Source of the DNA: Bedellia somnulentella
Lineage: Eukaryota > Arthropoda > Insecta > Lepidoptera > Bedelliidae
Direction of reading: 5' to 3'
Length of the DNA: 64,000 bases
Assembly (NCBI GenBank): GCA_963576735.1
Contig: OY755191.1
Span: 13,297,608 to 13,361,607 of the forward strand
The notes under the pieces are model-generated. The model did no database searches and was not told the origin of the DNA. It was given only the letters and a program-made list of their open reading frames with translations. Below, one piece after another: positions 10,184-22,437 of the stretch (positions are counted from its first letter, which is position 1; each line of letters opens with the position of its first letter). Made by a program: the position numbers and the translations under genes.

Positions 10184-10430
10184 TGCCGTGTAGTGTCGGT
10201 TTAGAATAGCACTACCCCATTTCTTCCGGTGGGTGTACGTAAGAGGCAACTGACGGTATTGGGGCTTTTAAGGGATTTTTGGGCGATGCGGTTGGAGACC
10301 CATCACCAACAACCTTTATTTTACCATCCTTTCCCCACTCAACCTTCCAAAAGTGGCTGAGGAATTTCAAATTCCTTAGCTCTGGCTACCCCTTCTAGGG
10401 ATTTATGGCTGTGAGTATATGTATGTAATT
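10184..10430 (+). repeat. SINE-A, near full length
   Basis: It is complete from tgccgtgtagtgtcggttta to gtgagtatatgtatg. A close second full copy is at 3797-4047. Confidence 0.85.
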
Positions 10431-12263
10431 AATTATTATTTTTTAATTAATATATTATTATTTTTTGTCATCTAATTCTGTTTTTTTTTATTTCTGTCAT
10501 TTATTTTGTCATAGAAAATGATTTCATGAACTGTTTGTTACGTTATCTTACTACTTCATTTGATAATTGTGTACAATGTTATAGATTTAAAATATTATTT
10601 TATTAAATTTATAAACATCTCAGAAAGCAAGTCACGCTGTGTACACAGTTAAGGTGCTTTTACTGAAAATTTATGTTTTTTGAAATGCCATTATGTATAT
10701 TAATGTAATTGTACTGTTTGTGTGCCTTAAAGTTAAATAAATAAATGCAAAAATCGGTAAAAAGCCGCCATGACTGAGTTGCACTTAGTCTTGTGACAGT
10801 AATTAGTATTAAGGGTCAGAGCTTCAGAGCTAGAAATTCCTCAGCCACATTTGGAAGTAGATACGGATAAAAATAAAGTATCTTGGTGATGGGTCTCCAC
10901 CCGCATCGTAATTATGTATATGGGGTGAATGTGTATGTGGTGAAAAGCGCGGAAACGGATGAATAAAGAAGCGAATGAAAATTTGTACATTTCCATCGTA
11001 ATGTGTTCCATGTGCGTACGATGATGAATCCATTAAGTAAAGACAGAGAGATAAATGAGTCAGGGTACTTTATTTGACAATATGTAGTTTTATTAATTAA
11101 GTAGGATAACCTAGACTCAAATATAAATATGGTTTCGTGAAGTGATATTTTACAGTATTAAATCGTATCTATTCAAGCCTGCAAAATTTTGTATATAAAT
11201 CTGCCATCTAGTGAATCAAGTTATTTTTAACTCAAATAAAGTTGGACTATTACTCTTCTGACGTTCCTACTGCTCAGCAGAGGACGCTACTGTTTTAAAC
11301 ATTTTTGCTACGTTATTAATTTCAGTTAATGAGGTGATTAAGTACACTTAAAATGCTAAAATCGGTTAATAAAACATATTTTTGAAGTGATTCCTGTATT
11401 TTTTTTATTGCTGGTCGTTATGATTCAAACCTCTAGAGTCTAGACTCTAAAATAATATTTTGACAATACTAAATCGTATCTATTCACCCCAACTATGTTT
11501 TTTGTATATTTATCTGCCACCTAGTGTATGAAATTATAACTAACTCAAATAAATGTAATTAAATTATTTACCCTGCTGACGTTCCTATTGCATAGCAGAG
11601 GGCGCTACTGTTTTAGTAGTCTTTTCAACACTAGGTGGCAGTTAGAACTACGTAAAAATTAAATAAAATTATTTTGTACTGGCCATCTACATTCAAATAA
11701 TAAAATTGTTGCCGTTTCGACGAAACCTTAAATAACACTGTATTTTTATCCCAAGAGTCTGGTAATGGCATATCGGACTACATGCGTAGATTTACTTTAA
11801 GAGAAACTTTAAAAGAAACTTAGATCTGCACTTAGTTGATAAGAAATAAAAATGTCTTAGCCTCAAAATATTGTTTATGTTGGATTAGTTTTGACTGTAA
11901 TGTTTAAACTCCAAAAAAAATTATCGTTTTATTTATAATTGAAATTACTTTAATACTAATATTGTAGTAACTAACTGTAGGATACATAAATTTGATTTTT
12001 TTAACAAAGATAAAACCAATGTAATATATGGGAGAATTATATTTCACTAAGCTTAATCAAGTAATATATTCATAACACCAACCTTAATCTAAAAATATAA
12101 GTATATCTCATAGTAATTATTCGCTTTCGAATAACTATGTTACGGTATATAACTAAATCCCTAGGGATATAATCATATTACGGCTATATCTAGCTTTCTG
12201 CGACGTATACATATGAGATGTCACGTTTTGTTTGGTGACACCATCCATACCGGTGACTAAACA
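10431..12263. other. Gene-free stretch with LINE tail, SINE-A fragment and diverged repeats
   Basis: 10480-10750 looks like a plus-strand LINE 3' end (ends taaataaataaatgc). 10805-10910 is a minus-strand SINE-A fragment. 11155-11300 and 11467-11617 are two diverged copies of one unit; both contain aaatcgtatctattca, tctgccayctagtg, ctgacgttcct and gcgctactgttttа-type blocks. The remainder (11040-11150, 11620-12263) is AT-rich and I recognise nothing in it. Confidence 0.45.
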
Positions 12264-12267
12264 TTAA

Positions 12268-13749
12268 CCTTTCGAAACCCAACGTCAACTCCATTTGACA
12301 GCGCGTTTTTGCACATTCGCCCAGCGCAGCGTCAACTCGGATGGACGGCAGTTTATCACCCATCTTTAAACCATCGTAGCTTGTCTTAAGGTATATTCGG
12401 CATGTAGAATGTTTGAATGAATGATGGAAAATTAAATAACCAATAAAATGATGTACGATACTCTATGGGTCACTTGACAGATTTTGACGTTATTTTAGTT
12501 TCTATTTGGCGGAACCGCGCGTGAACGACGCTCGTGCTTTTCTTGTGATATAAATTGTGTTCATTGGTGGAAAACGTGTTGTAAGTGTTTTTTCAATTCT
12601 AAATAGTGTATATTTAGTGTTAGTGTAAAAAAGGGTAAATTTATAGTAGTCTATAAGTCAAAAACTTGAATCAAAAAAGGGGTCAGTACGACAGCCCACA
12701 GGTTTAGTGTTTTATTTTTATTATCATGAAAGTACACTTGTTATCATTTTCACTTCCATTTATAGAAAATTTCATCAGAAATCTATTGATGCAATAAGTT
12801 TTTCAAAATAACTTTGATTATTAGCACATTTAGCTTGTAAATCGACTTGAGTAATTCTGACGCAGCCATCTTTGTAAAAAGTTACCAAATACAGTGTGTT
12901 CAAATTTTATTTCATACTTTCAGAACCCAGCGTCAACTCCGTTGGACATCACCCATTTGCCTTGTGAATCGGTTGCGCCAGGGACCTTGCAGGAGCAGTG
13001 CGATTACGGATCTTTGACACTTACCGAATAATGTTGCATTATTTTATATATATATATATAACAAATATTAATTGACTGGTAGCTCATCCCGGCTTCGCAC
13101 GGGCATATAAGTTAAGGAAAGTAAAGTTAGAAAGTTTTTAGGTATTTTTTTCACCTTGTGTTACATTTTTGAAGTTTTAGTAAAGATCTCTTCGATGTAA
13201 TGTAAACTAAAGTGAACGATCATATTTTTTTTATTTAAATATGTTAACTGTATATTTATTGATTGTCTATAGAAAATTATTACATAGAAAATATACTTAT
13301 TTTTGAAAAGTGTAGCATTTTTTTTAATTTAACAAAGCAACAGTACATGGAACAAATATTCATTCACAAATGTTATAAATTCAGTTCTACATAACTACCT
13401 ACCAATAACAGTGAAAAACAATTAATTTACCGTTTTCGATTAAAGTGGTTTTTGTTTTTTTCATTTTGTACATGAATAACGCTGCGGATTTAAATGTTGT
13501 ATTTTTTTTAGTAATAACGCGTATAATGTCACTGACAAAAGCTAGTATCTAAAAATTATTGCTATTTTCACTTTTTTGAACATCCTGTAGTGTGAATATC
13601 AAGGGGCCCAGCGTCCTCTCTAGTTACCGTTTGACAGTTTTGACAATCTACGTGATAGCCCAGCGTCCACTCGAATTGACACGCAAAAATGTACAAAATA
13701 CCCCTGGGCTATAGAGGTTTGGAGGTCTAAAATCCTGGGTTTCGAAAGG
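12268..13749. mobile_element. piggyBac-like non-autonomous DNA transposon
   Basis: Its 14-bp terminal inverted repeats are cctttcgaaaccca at 12268-12281 and the reverse complement at 13736-13749. Each is flanked by TTAA (12264-12267 and 13750-13753), the piggyBac target duplication. It is 1482 bp with no transposase frame. Several internal copies of a motif near cccagcgtcaactc lie close to both ends (about 12279, 12319, 12926, 13608 and 13658), in the manner of subterminal repeats. The TIR sequence itself is not the canonical piggyBac one, so the assignment rests on TTAA. Confidence 0.65.
13079..13215 (-). mobile_element. Helitron 3'-end remnant inside the TTAA element
   Basis: tcatcccggcttcgcacggg, followed by ttacatttttgaagtttta, matches the two ends of the Helitron at 20009-21578 brought close together. 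This is a short, degraded, internally deleted relative. Confidence 0.45.
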
Positions 13750-13972
13750 TTAAAAGCATTGTCAAATAGTGAACGCAACCTTTATTTCTATTTTTAATGT
13801 TGGTATATATTATTGATAAGTTGGCAACACTGTTTTTATGTTTCGCGAGTCGCGCCATTTTCGTGTTTCTTAATTGTTTTCTGTCATTTCATTATACTCG
13901 TAATTTACACTGCTAAATCTTTATTTAATCTTACTTAATTAAGTAACTACAATTCCTACAAAAACATTCATA

Positions 13973-14110
13973 CGCCCGATTTCTGAATTGAGTATTCCAG
14001 CTGACAACAACTTAAGTATCGTTCTGTCTCATTGAAATCTTAACAACTGAATGAGACAAAACGATACTTAAGTCGTTCTCAGCGTAAATACTCAATTCAG
14101 AAATCGGGCG
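13973..14110. mobile_element. Fold-back MITE D, copy 1
   Basis: Its 138 bp are almost wholly self-complementary. The outer arms carry cgcccgatttctgaattgag; an inner block tcgttctgtctcatt pairs with aatgagacaaaacga. A second copy lies at 50410-50535. Confidence 0.75.
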
Positions 14111-14799
14111 TTAGGGTCTCTTTTTAGGTGCAAAATAAGTTTAATTTGAAACAAACATTATTGTTTGATATTAAAAGTCTCTATCCGAGAAACCGAAGCC
14201 CAAAAACAATAGGACAAAATAATGTACAAAAGTTTGTTTCGAGTTAAAACTTGCAAATTGTTATTTCTGTTTATAACCCTGTTATTTTTGTGATGATATT
14301 CTAATCATTCATTCAGCTACATTAAAACTGATTTACTTCAAAATATTTCACACAGCACAACAATTTTATAATTCATTGATAAATATTCTATACAACACCG
14401 TTAAAATATTCCGAGGGACGTGAAAAGTTGGAAACTATTTAATTTGTTGTGCCACACCAACCTCATAAATTACAATCTGTCTCTCCCAGTCTTTCATAGA
14501 AACTCCAGTGAAAATTTAATGAACCTCAAAGGCCTGCTTAACTTTAAAATACGACTCTAAATACACGAGTAATTAGGGTGCTTTTATCTTGTTAATTTAT
14601 GTAATGAAGTAGTATCACAGTGGCTAAACAAGATGATATGAATTTTAAAACATCGTTGTACCTAGTTTTAAATTGAAAATTGTATATACTGACGCTATTT
14701 GCTCCCATTTAGGTAGGCAATGACTATTGATCACCACTTCTTCATGTTTCATGTTATCTTATATTATTCACGCTTTGGAATCCTGCCTTTTTAAATACA

Positions 14800-15170
14800 T
14801 TCTCTATTTAATCTCAATGTGTCCTCCGAGGTCGTCTTCTACCAAGGGTTTTCAGTCACATTTGGAAGTTGACTGGGTTAAAGATTGTGAATTAAAAGAT
14901 GATTGGAGACATGTCTCCAGGCACATCGTCCAACAATGAATTGATAAGCTCCAAAAACTTCAGTCTCCTCTTAAGACACCCGCCGAATTAAAAGTATTAG
15001 TGCTATTCTAAGTAATTTGTATGTACAAGAATGTGTAAAACTCGTAATACATACATATACTCACGGCTATAAATCCCTAAAAGGGGTAGCCAGAGCTGAG
15101 GAATTAGAAATTCCCCAGCCACTTTTGGAAAGTTGAGTGGGGTAAAGATGGTGAAATAAAGGTGAGACTT
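14800..15170 (-). repeat. Two SINE-A fragments
   Basis: 14820-15015 is strongly diverged (cacatttggaagttgact, gtgctattctaag). 15050-15170 is a well preserved 3' half (ctcacggctataaatcccta, gccacttttggaaag). Nothing else is seen between them and the duplicated block that starts at about 15223. Confidence 0.65.
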
Positions 15171-15222
15171 TCTCATATTGGTTCAAGTTATTTCAATTTC
15201 AAAGACTTCCTAGGTTTAAAAA

Positions 15223-18200
15223 CTTTTCTTTAAACCTATGATCTACCTGTGTTTGAATTTTGGGCCAAAAGTCAACATTAAATTTTGTACTTGATATTTT
15301 TTTCTAATCAGATTTCAAAGTTTCAATGGACCCTCGCTTTGCGCGCGAAATACAATGATATTATATTGAGACTTTCAACAACAAAAATAAATGAAAATAA
15401 CATGCGTTAAATATTACATACATACAAACATACATATACTCACGGCTTTAAATCCCTAGAAGGTGTAGCCAGAGCTAAGGAATTAGAAATTCGTAAGCGA
15501 CTTTTGGAAAATTGAGTGGGAAAAATGGTAAAGTAAAGGTTGTTGGTGATGGGTCTCCAACCGCATCGCCCAAAAATCCTTTGAAAGCCCCAATACCGTT
15601 AGTCGCCTTTTACGTACACCCATCGGTAGAAACGGGGTAGTGCTATTCTAAGCCGACACTACACGGCGGTTAAATATTATAGCAACTAATTTATTATATA
15701 ATTTAAAAATAATGTTTTATCTTTTGCTGATTATGGTGGTTAATATGTATTTGTTTAAAACAAGTTTTTATAGTGTACGTCTGTCTGTAATGAACAGAAA
15801 CGGTTGAGTGAACCTTCAGAAGAAACAGAGACTACATAATAATCACGCTAAATTCCATAAGGGGTGAGAAGACTCGTACAAAGGTCCATTAGTACTGAAT
15901 AAAATAACATGATTTTCCCAGGTTCCACTTTACAGTATACTATTTTTATAGTACATTCAAATCAAAGTAGTAGAACAACACAGCCACGCTTATCTAATAG
16001 GCTCAAAGACTCAAACGTGCATGCCGAATATCTCCGAAGGGGTTGGCAGAGGTACCAATAATTCTGAACATCACATGACTTTGTCACCTGGTGTTCAGAG
16101 TACTCATGTTTTGCATGGACAGTGTACTCACGTGATAGGGGGCATGCCCATCGCCGTTTTGTACGAATACACTGTCACATGAAAAACTACAACTCTAGCG
16201 ATGTGGGTTTCCTCGCAATATTTCCCTCACCGTTAACCACACATGTTGTAAATAAAAGTAAGTTAAATATAAACTGTAGTGGGAATATACTCGAACTAGT
16301 ATAAAGGGCTTTTTTGCAGAAATATAATGGTATGTCATTCTATTTATACGTATATATATACAAATAAAAATCAAAAGGCTGTTCATTATATTTATTGTCA
16401 GTCTAGCTTAATAAAATATAAATAAAACTTAAAGTATAGTAAAGATATATCAAAAGCAGTGTTCCAAAAACCGCAAAATAAATAAAAAAAACAGATAATG
16501 ATTTTTTCATTTATTGCCATTTACTAATGTGATTTTCATATGTTCTGAATAGGACTACAACTAATTCTTGCTCAAAATTGTGTAAAAACTGTAAGCTCCT
16601 TTAATTATCTGAAAACAGAAAATCATAATTAAACAAACTACCGCTATCAATCCTATCCAATGGCACGTTAATGGAAAATTTGCTATCAAAGTTCTATTAT
16701 ATATGGCCTAAATGTATATATGTATTTTATTTAAAAATCTTTATATATATTGCATATGTATTGTATTTATTGAATATTATTTATTTTATGGAATACTATA
16801 TGTAAGTGTGTTAGAACTTAATAAATATTTAGTAATATTTAAAATAGATAGATAATAGTTTGACGAATAATTTTAGTTTTTAAGCAAATCAGTTTAATTT
16901 ATTGGACATCTACCGAACATGTTTTTAATCCAGCAAATCTTTCCATTCATGGGTTGTCTGGAAGAGATCGCTCTTAGTGATAAGACCGCCAGTTGTACTT
17001 TGGCTTTTGTACCGATCTTTTTTTTGTAATTGTTGTTTTTTTGTGATGTGCAATAAAGAGTTTTTATTATTATTATTAAAGTCTACTCGTAAGGAGATTT
17101 ATTTCACCAAATTTTCCAAAAACATGTTATTAAATATGTTCGTCTCAAAATTGTCAATATCAATGAAAACCTTGCAATGTTTTTACAGTAACACAAGCAT
17201 ATAAACATGGCAAGAAAATTAGCCAATCGCTCCAAATTATGTATGAGTGTAGTATTTACTTACTTTTACTCACGCCCGTTGTTCCCATTGGGGTAGATAG
17301 AGATATACGATCCTAAAAATTCACTCTTGCTTCTATCACATTCATCGTTCTTCCCATACATACTCTTTTAGTCTTTTCACTTCGGATTTTCGCCTTCGTA
17401 AGAGCGTTTTCGATATGGTTTTCAAACGTCTTACACGGCCATTATCTACTAAAAACACCATCTCATTTTATTTTATTTTGTTTGTTTTATTTTCTTTGGA
17501 AAATTAAGAAACTAATACGGAAAATATAATTCTAAGCAATAAAACAAAATATCATTTACAAATCTTCACCCATTGCACTATATATATCTTTCGTCATTTT
17601 ACTTTCATCCATCCTAGTGCCTGCTCAGCAAAACCGTTATATCTAAGTTTAATTTCTACATAATCAAAGGACGTTGAATAAACCTAACATGCTAGACTGA
17701 GCTAAACCTAGCATCCTATTTTTAGATAAATTCAACACCATCATTGTCTAACATTACTATAGTCTAATTTATACCAAGCGAGGCATGTTATATTGTTTAT
17801 CAAACTTACGGATACAAAAGTAGGGAGGGTTAAAGTGGTGAATGGTCCAGCTCTGAACACCACCTCCTTCTTCAGCATTCCTGCGAGCATCAGTATGAGG
17901 CGTCTCATCTTAGTGCCTCTATTCCACCACGAGCTCTGGCAGACCCCACTGTCAACTTTCTCACTCTGAAAGAGTTTATTTAACAGCAAGAACTATGCAT
18001 TGATGTATTAGTGAATAGGCTATAATTTAGATCATTTTGTAACCTTTTTCACTTGGACTTTTTTATTTTTAGTCAACCAAATAAAGTGAGTAAACGTCTT
18101 TTCCCCTTTATTAGAAGAATAGAAAAAAGGTTTGATTTTATCGGCAACTTTTATTAGATTCTTTTCATTGCAAAAATGAAGGCAATATACACATAGAAAA

Positions 18201-19529
18201 AAAGTAATGTTTGGATAAACACACAATTTCGATAATCATTTAATAAATCACTATAAACGCCTTAAAACTTTTACGAATAAATATTTTTCAATTGCTGTGC
18301 CATCATTAAAAGTTAAATTTGTCATTTCCGTAATCAAATAACTAAATTTTTGGTTGTGTTCCCTTTATATCCTCATATCATTTTCAAACAAAGCCTTATA
18401 AATCTCAAAATAAACTAAGTGATATTCTGAAATTGAGCGTTTACAATTGGGATGCATACGAGTGTCAGCAATATATACATTTCAGTATATTCGCCTTGGA
18501 ATAGCCATAATAAATTTCATCTCGTAGGTTTCGTATGAGGGATTAAATAAGTTGGGGCTTTTTAAGTGATATGATTGTAGACCTATCACGAAACACTTTT
18601 ATTTATAATATTTCTTAACTCAACTTCCAAAAAAGGATTAAGAAAGCTTTTAATTTTTGGGCGATGTGGCTGGAGAACCATAATCTGAGATTCTTTATTT
18701 TACAATTCCTAACTGTATAATTGATTGAGTTATTTATAACTCTAAAACTATAGCTGCCCCTTTTTAAGATTTATAACAGTGAACATATGAATGCATATTA
18801 TAAGGTTATCATAGCTTTGACTTCATTTCCGTGCCAGCAATACAAAAACAGCTGCGCAATTAAAGCCATCAAGTATTCAGAGACCCATAACTTTTGCATC
18901 TGTGTAGTTCCCACCTAAAAAAAAGGATTTCAGATTTTTATTTTATATACATTCATTACAATAACACAATTCTTACAAACAGTCGTTACAATCACACCAT
19001 TAGCTTGAATTGGGTTAGGCAGAAAGAATTGAACTCCATATTGTACGACCTTGGCAAACCACTTAAGGTTCCTCTCCATTTATCATTCTTTTCACACTTG
19101 CCATTTTATATGGAGCTACTAATATTATTTATGAGTTCTTTTAACTTACCGTTGTCAGTTGTATAGCGCTTGAGCATATCATTAACGAACAAATAATAAT
19201 ATACAGAAACATGACTGGAGACAAAAGAGAATCCAACGACTTTGTAAATCTGAAATTATTCACAAATATGTTTGAAAACCCTTAGAAAAATAACTTTCAC
19301 AATCATGAAACTCTAAAGTCAACCAATCATGTGAGTTTTTTTCAGAAGTCAATAAATTAATCACGTATAATGGTGAAAAACACGTAAATTCTGAATTCAA
19401 GTCAATAATAAGTACGACAATAAACGTTACTGAAATTACTAAAATATATTTTTTAATCACTCGATTCACATCATAATTTTCGATTAAACTAAGAATGATG
19501 ACACAAACTTACTTGTTAAGAAACAAAAA
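15223..19529. repeat. Tandem segmental duplication, left copy
   Basis: This 4307-bp block is repeated in direct orientation at 19530-25407; only scattered substitutions and small indels are visible, apart from the Helitron in the right copy. Its right edge falls 17 nt inside the 3' end of receptor exon 1, and a run of aaaaa is shared at the joint. It contains a SINE-A (15415-15667, minus), a SINE-B part (16010-16245), a LINE 3' end (16867-17085) and receptor exons 2-5. Confidence 0.92.
16561..19529 (-). pseudogene. 5'-truncated odorant receptor copy (exons 2-5 only)
   Basis: Exons equivalent to the intact neighbour are complement(19150-19249, 18810-18914, 17810-17965, 16561-16608), with 17 nt of exon 1 at 19513-19529. 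Exon 1, which encodes the start codon and about two thirds of the protein, is absent. The exon 3 donor reads ATAACC (18809-18804) where the intact copy has GTAACC. Exons 2, 4 and 5 encode the same residues as the intact gene, for example AGPFTTLTLPTFVS in exon 4 and IIKGAYSFYTILSKN at the C-terminus. It lies directly downstream of the intact gene on the same strand, so use as alternative 3' exons by read-through is conceivable, but the lost donor argues against a normal product. Confidence 0.88.
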
Positions 19530-20122
19530 CTTTTCTTTAAACCTATGATCTACCTGTGTTTGAATTTTGGGCCAAAAGTCAACATTAAATTTTGTACTTG
19601 ATATTTTTTTCTAATCAGATTTCAAAGTTTCAATGGACCCTCGCTTTGCGCGCGAAATACAATGATATTATATTGAGACTTTCAACAACAAAAATAAATG
19701 AAAATAACATGCGTTAAATATTACATACATACATACATACATATACTCACGGCTTTAAATCCCTAGAAGGGGTAGCCAGAGCTAAGGAATTAGAAATTCG
19801 TAAGCGACTTTTGGAAAATTGAGTGGGAAAAATGGTAAAGTAAAGGTTGTTGGTGATGGGTCTCCAACCGCATCGCCCAAAAATCCTTTGAAAGCCCCAA
19901 TACCGTTAGTCGCCTTTTACGTACACCCATCGGTAGAAACGGGGTAGTGCTATTCTAAGCCGACACTACACGGCGGTTAAATATTATAGCAACTAATTTA
20001 TTATATAACTAGCAGCCCGTCCCGGCTTCGCTCGGGCATAAATTATCATTAACTCTTGTTTTTTATTTTATTACATGTATTATTATTTTTTTTAAGTTTT
20101 AAGGTATATGTTATATTTTTTT

Positions 20123-20585
20123 GCTGTGTAGTGTCGGTTTAGAATAGCACTACCCCATTTCTTCCGGAGGGTGTACGTAAGAGGCGACTAACGGTTTTGG
20201 GGCTTTTGAGGGATTTTTGGGCGATGCGGTTGGAGACCCATCACCAACAACCTTTATTTCACCATCTTTTCCCCACACAACTTCCAAAAGTGGCTGAGGA
20301 ATTTCTGATTCCTTAGCTCTGGCTACCCCTTCTAGGGATTTATAGCCGTGAGTATATGTATGTATGTATGTTATATTTTTTTGTATTTATATTTAGATAT
20401 ATTTTTTTTTTCATAATGAGTAATTACATAACATAACATAAACATTCACGCCGAATATCCCCGAAGGGGTTGGCAGAGGTACTAATACTTCTGAACATCA
20501 CGTGACTTTGTCACATGGTGTTCAGAGTACCCCTATCACGTGAGTACACTGTCCATGCAAAACGTGGGTACTCTGAGTAATTACA
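20123..20585. repeat. SINE-A and a hairpin SINE-B nested in the Helitron
   Basis: 20123-20370 is a full plus-strand SINE-A. 20430-20530 is SINE-B in minus orientation; it is joined at once to 20530-20575 in plus orientation (cctatcacgtgagtacactg, aaaacgtgggtactctga), giving an inverted junction. Confidence 0.75.
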
Positions 20586-20596
20586 TCAAAAGCCAT

Positions 20597-20985
20597 TCAA
20601 TTTATAGAGTTAGAGCTTCCCCGTAAACAATATTTGACGTTGTTGTATTTTTGGCGCAGCAAAATAAATTGATGTTCAGGGGCTACCACCCGCGACAGGC
20701 CAACGTACAGTTGACCGTGAGTAAAACAATTCTTTCGCAGGTCAATCCCTACTAATTTGAAGGTTTGGCCTTGGGACTTATTAATTGTTAAAGCAAAAGA
20801 TGTTTTAACCGGAAATTGTAGCCGTTTAAATGGAATTGGCAGATCAGTTGGGATCATCGGTATCCTCGGTATATGAGCTAATTGACCGGCTGCTGGGCCA
20901 GTGATAATAGTCGCTACAATTAAATTTTGCTTTAACTCTTTGATAAGCAGCCTCCCGTCCCGTACCCCTTCGTGACGCCTGCAAC
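20597..20985 (-). pseudogene. Helitron helicase (PIF1-like) C-terminal remnant
   Basis: The minus-strand frame contains FALTINKSQGQTFKLVGIDL and FTHGQLYVGLSRV, the conserved C-terminal motifs of PIF1-type helicases found in Helitron Rep/Hel proteins. Upstream, LLIKELKQNLIVATIITGP continues the match in the same frame to about 20985. The Rep nuclease and N-terminal helicase motifs are missing, so this copy is non-autonomous. Confidence 0.85.
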
Positions 20986-22437
20986 AACTTACTATGCATA
21001 GCTAATCGAGCGGAGTTTTATCTATTTTTTTAATTCGAAATAACTTTCGAATGGAATGTTCGAATCGAATAATTCAAAAAGTAATATAAGGGTATTGAAG
21101 TAGTCTGAAATAATATATACGTTTTTTTATAAGGATTAGATAGGTACAAATAAAGAGCCTTTTCTATAGCAGGATTTTAATTTAATTTTTAAATAATTTT
21201 ATATAATGACGCTTGTTGTAAGATAACTATAATAGTTAGAGACATGCTGTCGCGGCATTTTTTTTAGATAATGATGTGTTTTATAAAATTGTAGTACTTA
21301 ATTTTATTCTATTGTCAATAGTTTTCGCAGCGCACGCGATGTAAGGATTTTTTTTGGTATTTCTTTAACACCTTGGGTTACATTTTTGAAGTTTACGTAA
21401 GGATCCCTATTTTTTTTGAAAATGAAATATAGCCTATGTCACTCAGGAATAGTGTAGCATCAAAACAGTGAAAGTATTTTTCAAATCCGTCCAGTAGTTT
21501 TGGAGCCTATTCAATTCAAACAAACAAACAAACAAAAAATCAAACCTTCCCTCTTTATAATATTAGTATAGATATAGATTTAAAAATAATGTTTTATCTT
21601 TTGCTGATTATGGTGGTTAATATGTATTTGTTTAAAACAAGTTTTTATAGTGTACGTCTGTCTGTAATGAACAGAAACGGTTGAGTGAACCTTCAGAAGA
21701 AACAGAGACTACATAATAATCACGCTAAATTCCATAAGGGGTGAGAAGACTCGTACAAAGGTCCATTAGTACTGAATAAAATAACATGATTTTCCCAGGT
21801 TCCACTTTACAGTATACTATTTTTATAGTACATTCAAATCAAAGTAGTAGAACAACACAGCCACGCTTATCTAATAGGCTCAAAGACTCAAACGTGCATG
21901 CCGAATATCTCCGAAGGGGTTGGCAGAGGTACCAATAATTCTGAACATCACATGACTTTGTCACCTGGTGTTCAGAGTACTCATGTTTTGCATGGACAGT
22001 GTACTCACGTGATAGGGGGCATGCCCATCGCCGTTTTGTACGAATACACTGTCACATGAAAAACTACAACTCTAGCGATGTGGGTTTCCTCGCAATATTT
22101 CCCTCACCGTTAACCACACATGTTGTAAATAAAAGTAAGTTAAATATAAACTGTAGTGGGAATATACTCGACCTAGTATAAAGGGCTTTTTTGCAGAAAT
22201 ATAATGGTATGTCATTCTATTTATACGTATATATATACAAATAAAAATCAAAAGGCTGTTCATTATATTTATTGTCAGTCTAGCTTAATAAAATATAAAT
22301 AAAACTTAAAGTATAGTAAAGATATATCAAAAGCAGTGTTCCAAAAACCGCAAAATAAATAAAAAAATCAGATAATGATTTTTTCATTTATTGCCATTTA
22401 CTAATGTGATTTTCATATGTTCTGAATAGGACTACAA

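Larger units (their letters stand above)
20009..21578 (-). mobile_element. Helitron, internally deleted, 1570 bp
   Basis: Its boundaries come from comparison with the uninterrupted left copy of the duplication. On the minus strand it begins TCTATATCTATACTAATATT (21578 downward) and ends in CTAG (20012-20009). It sits exactly between A (20008) and T (21579) with no target duplication. Start TC, end CTRR and insertion into AT are the Helitron rules. A helicase C-terminal remnant lies inside, and two SINEs are nested near its 3' end. Confidence 0.88.

Noticed and set aside
16122..16386. Overlapping 60-63 codon frames repeated at 21999-22263
   Set aside because: They are SINE-B and flanking sequence copied by the segmental duplication; no splice or family support.
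18894..19166. A plus-strand 90-codon frame, also at 24771-25043
   Set aside because: It is antisense to receptor exons 2 and 3 and exists twice only because of the duplication.
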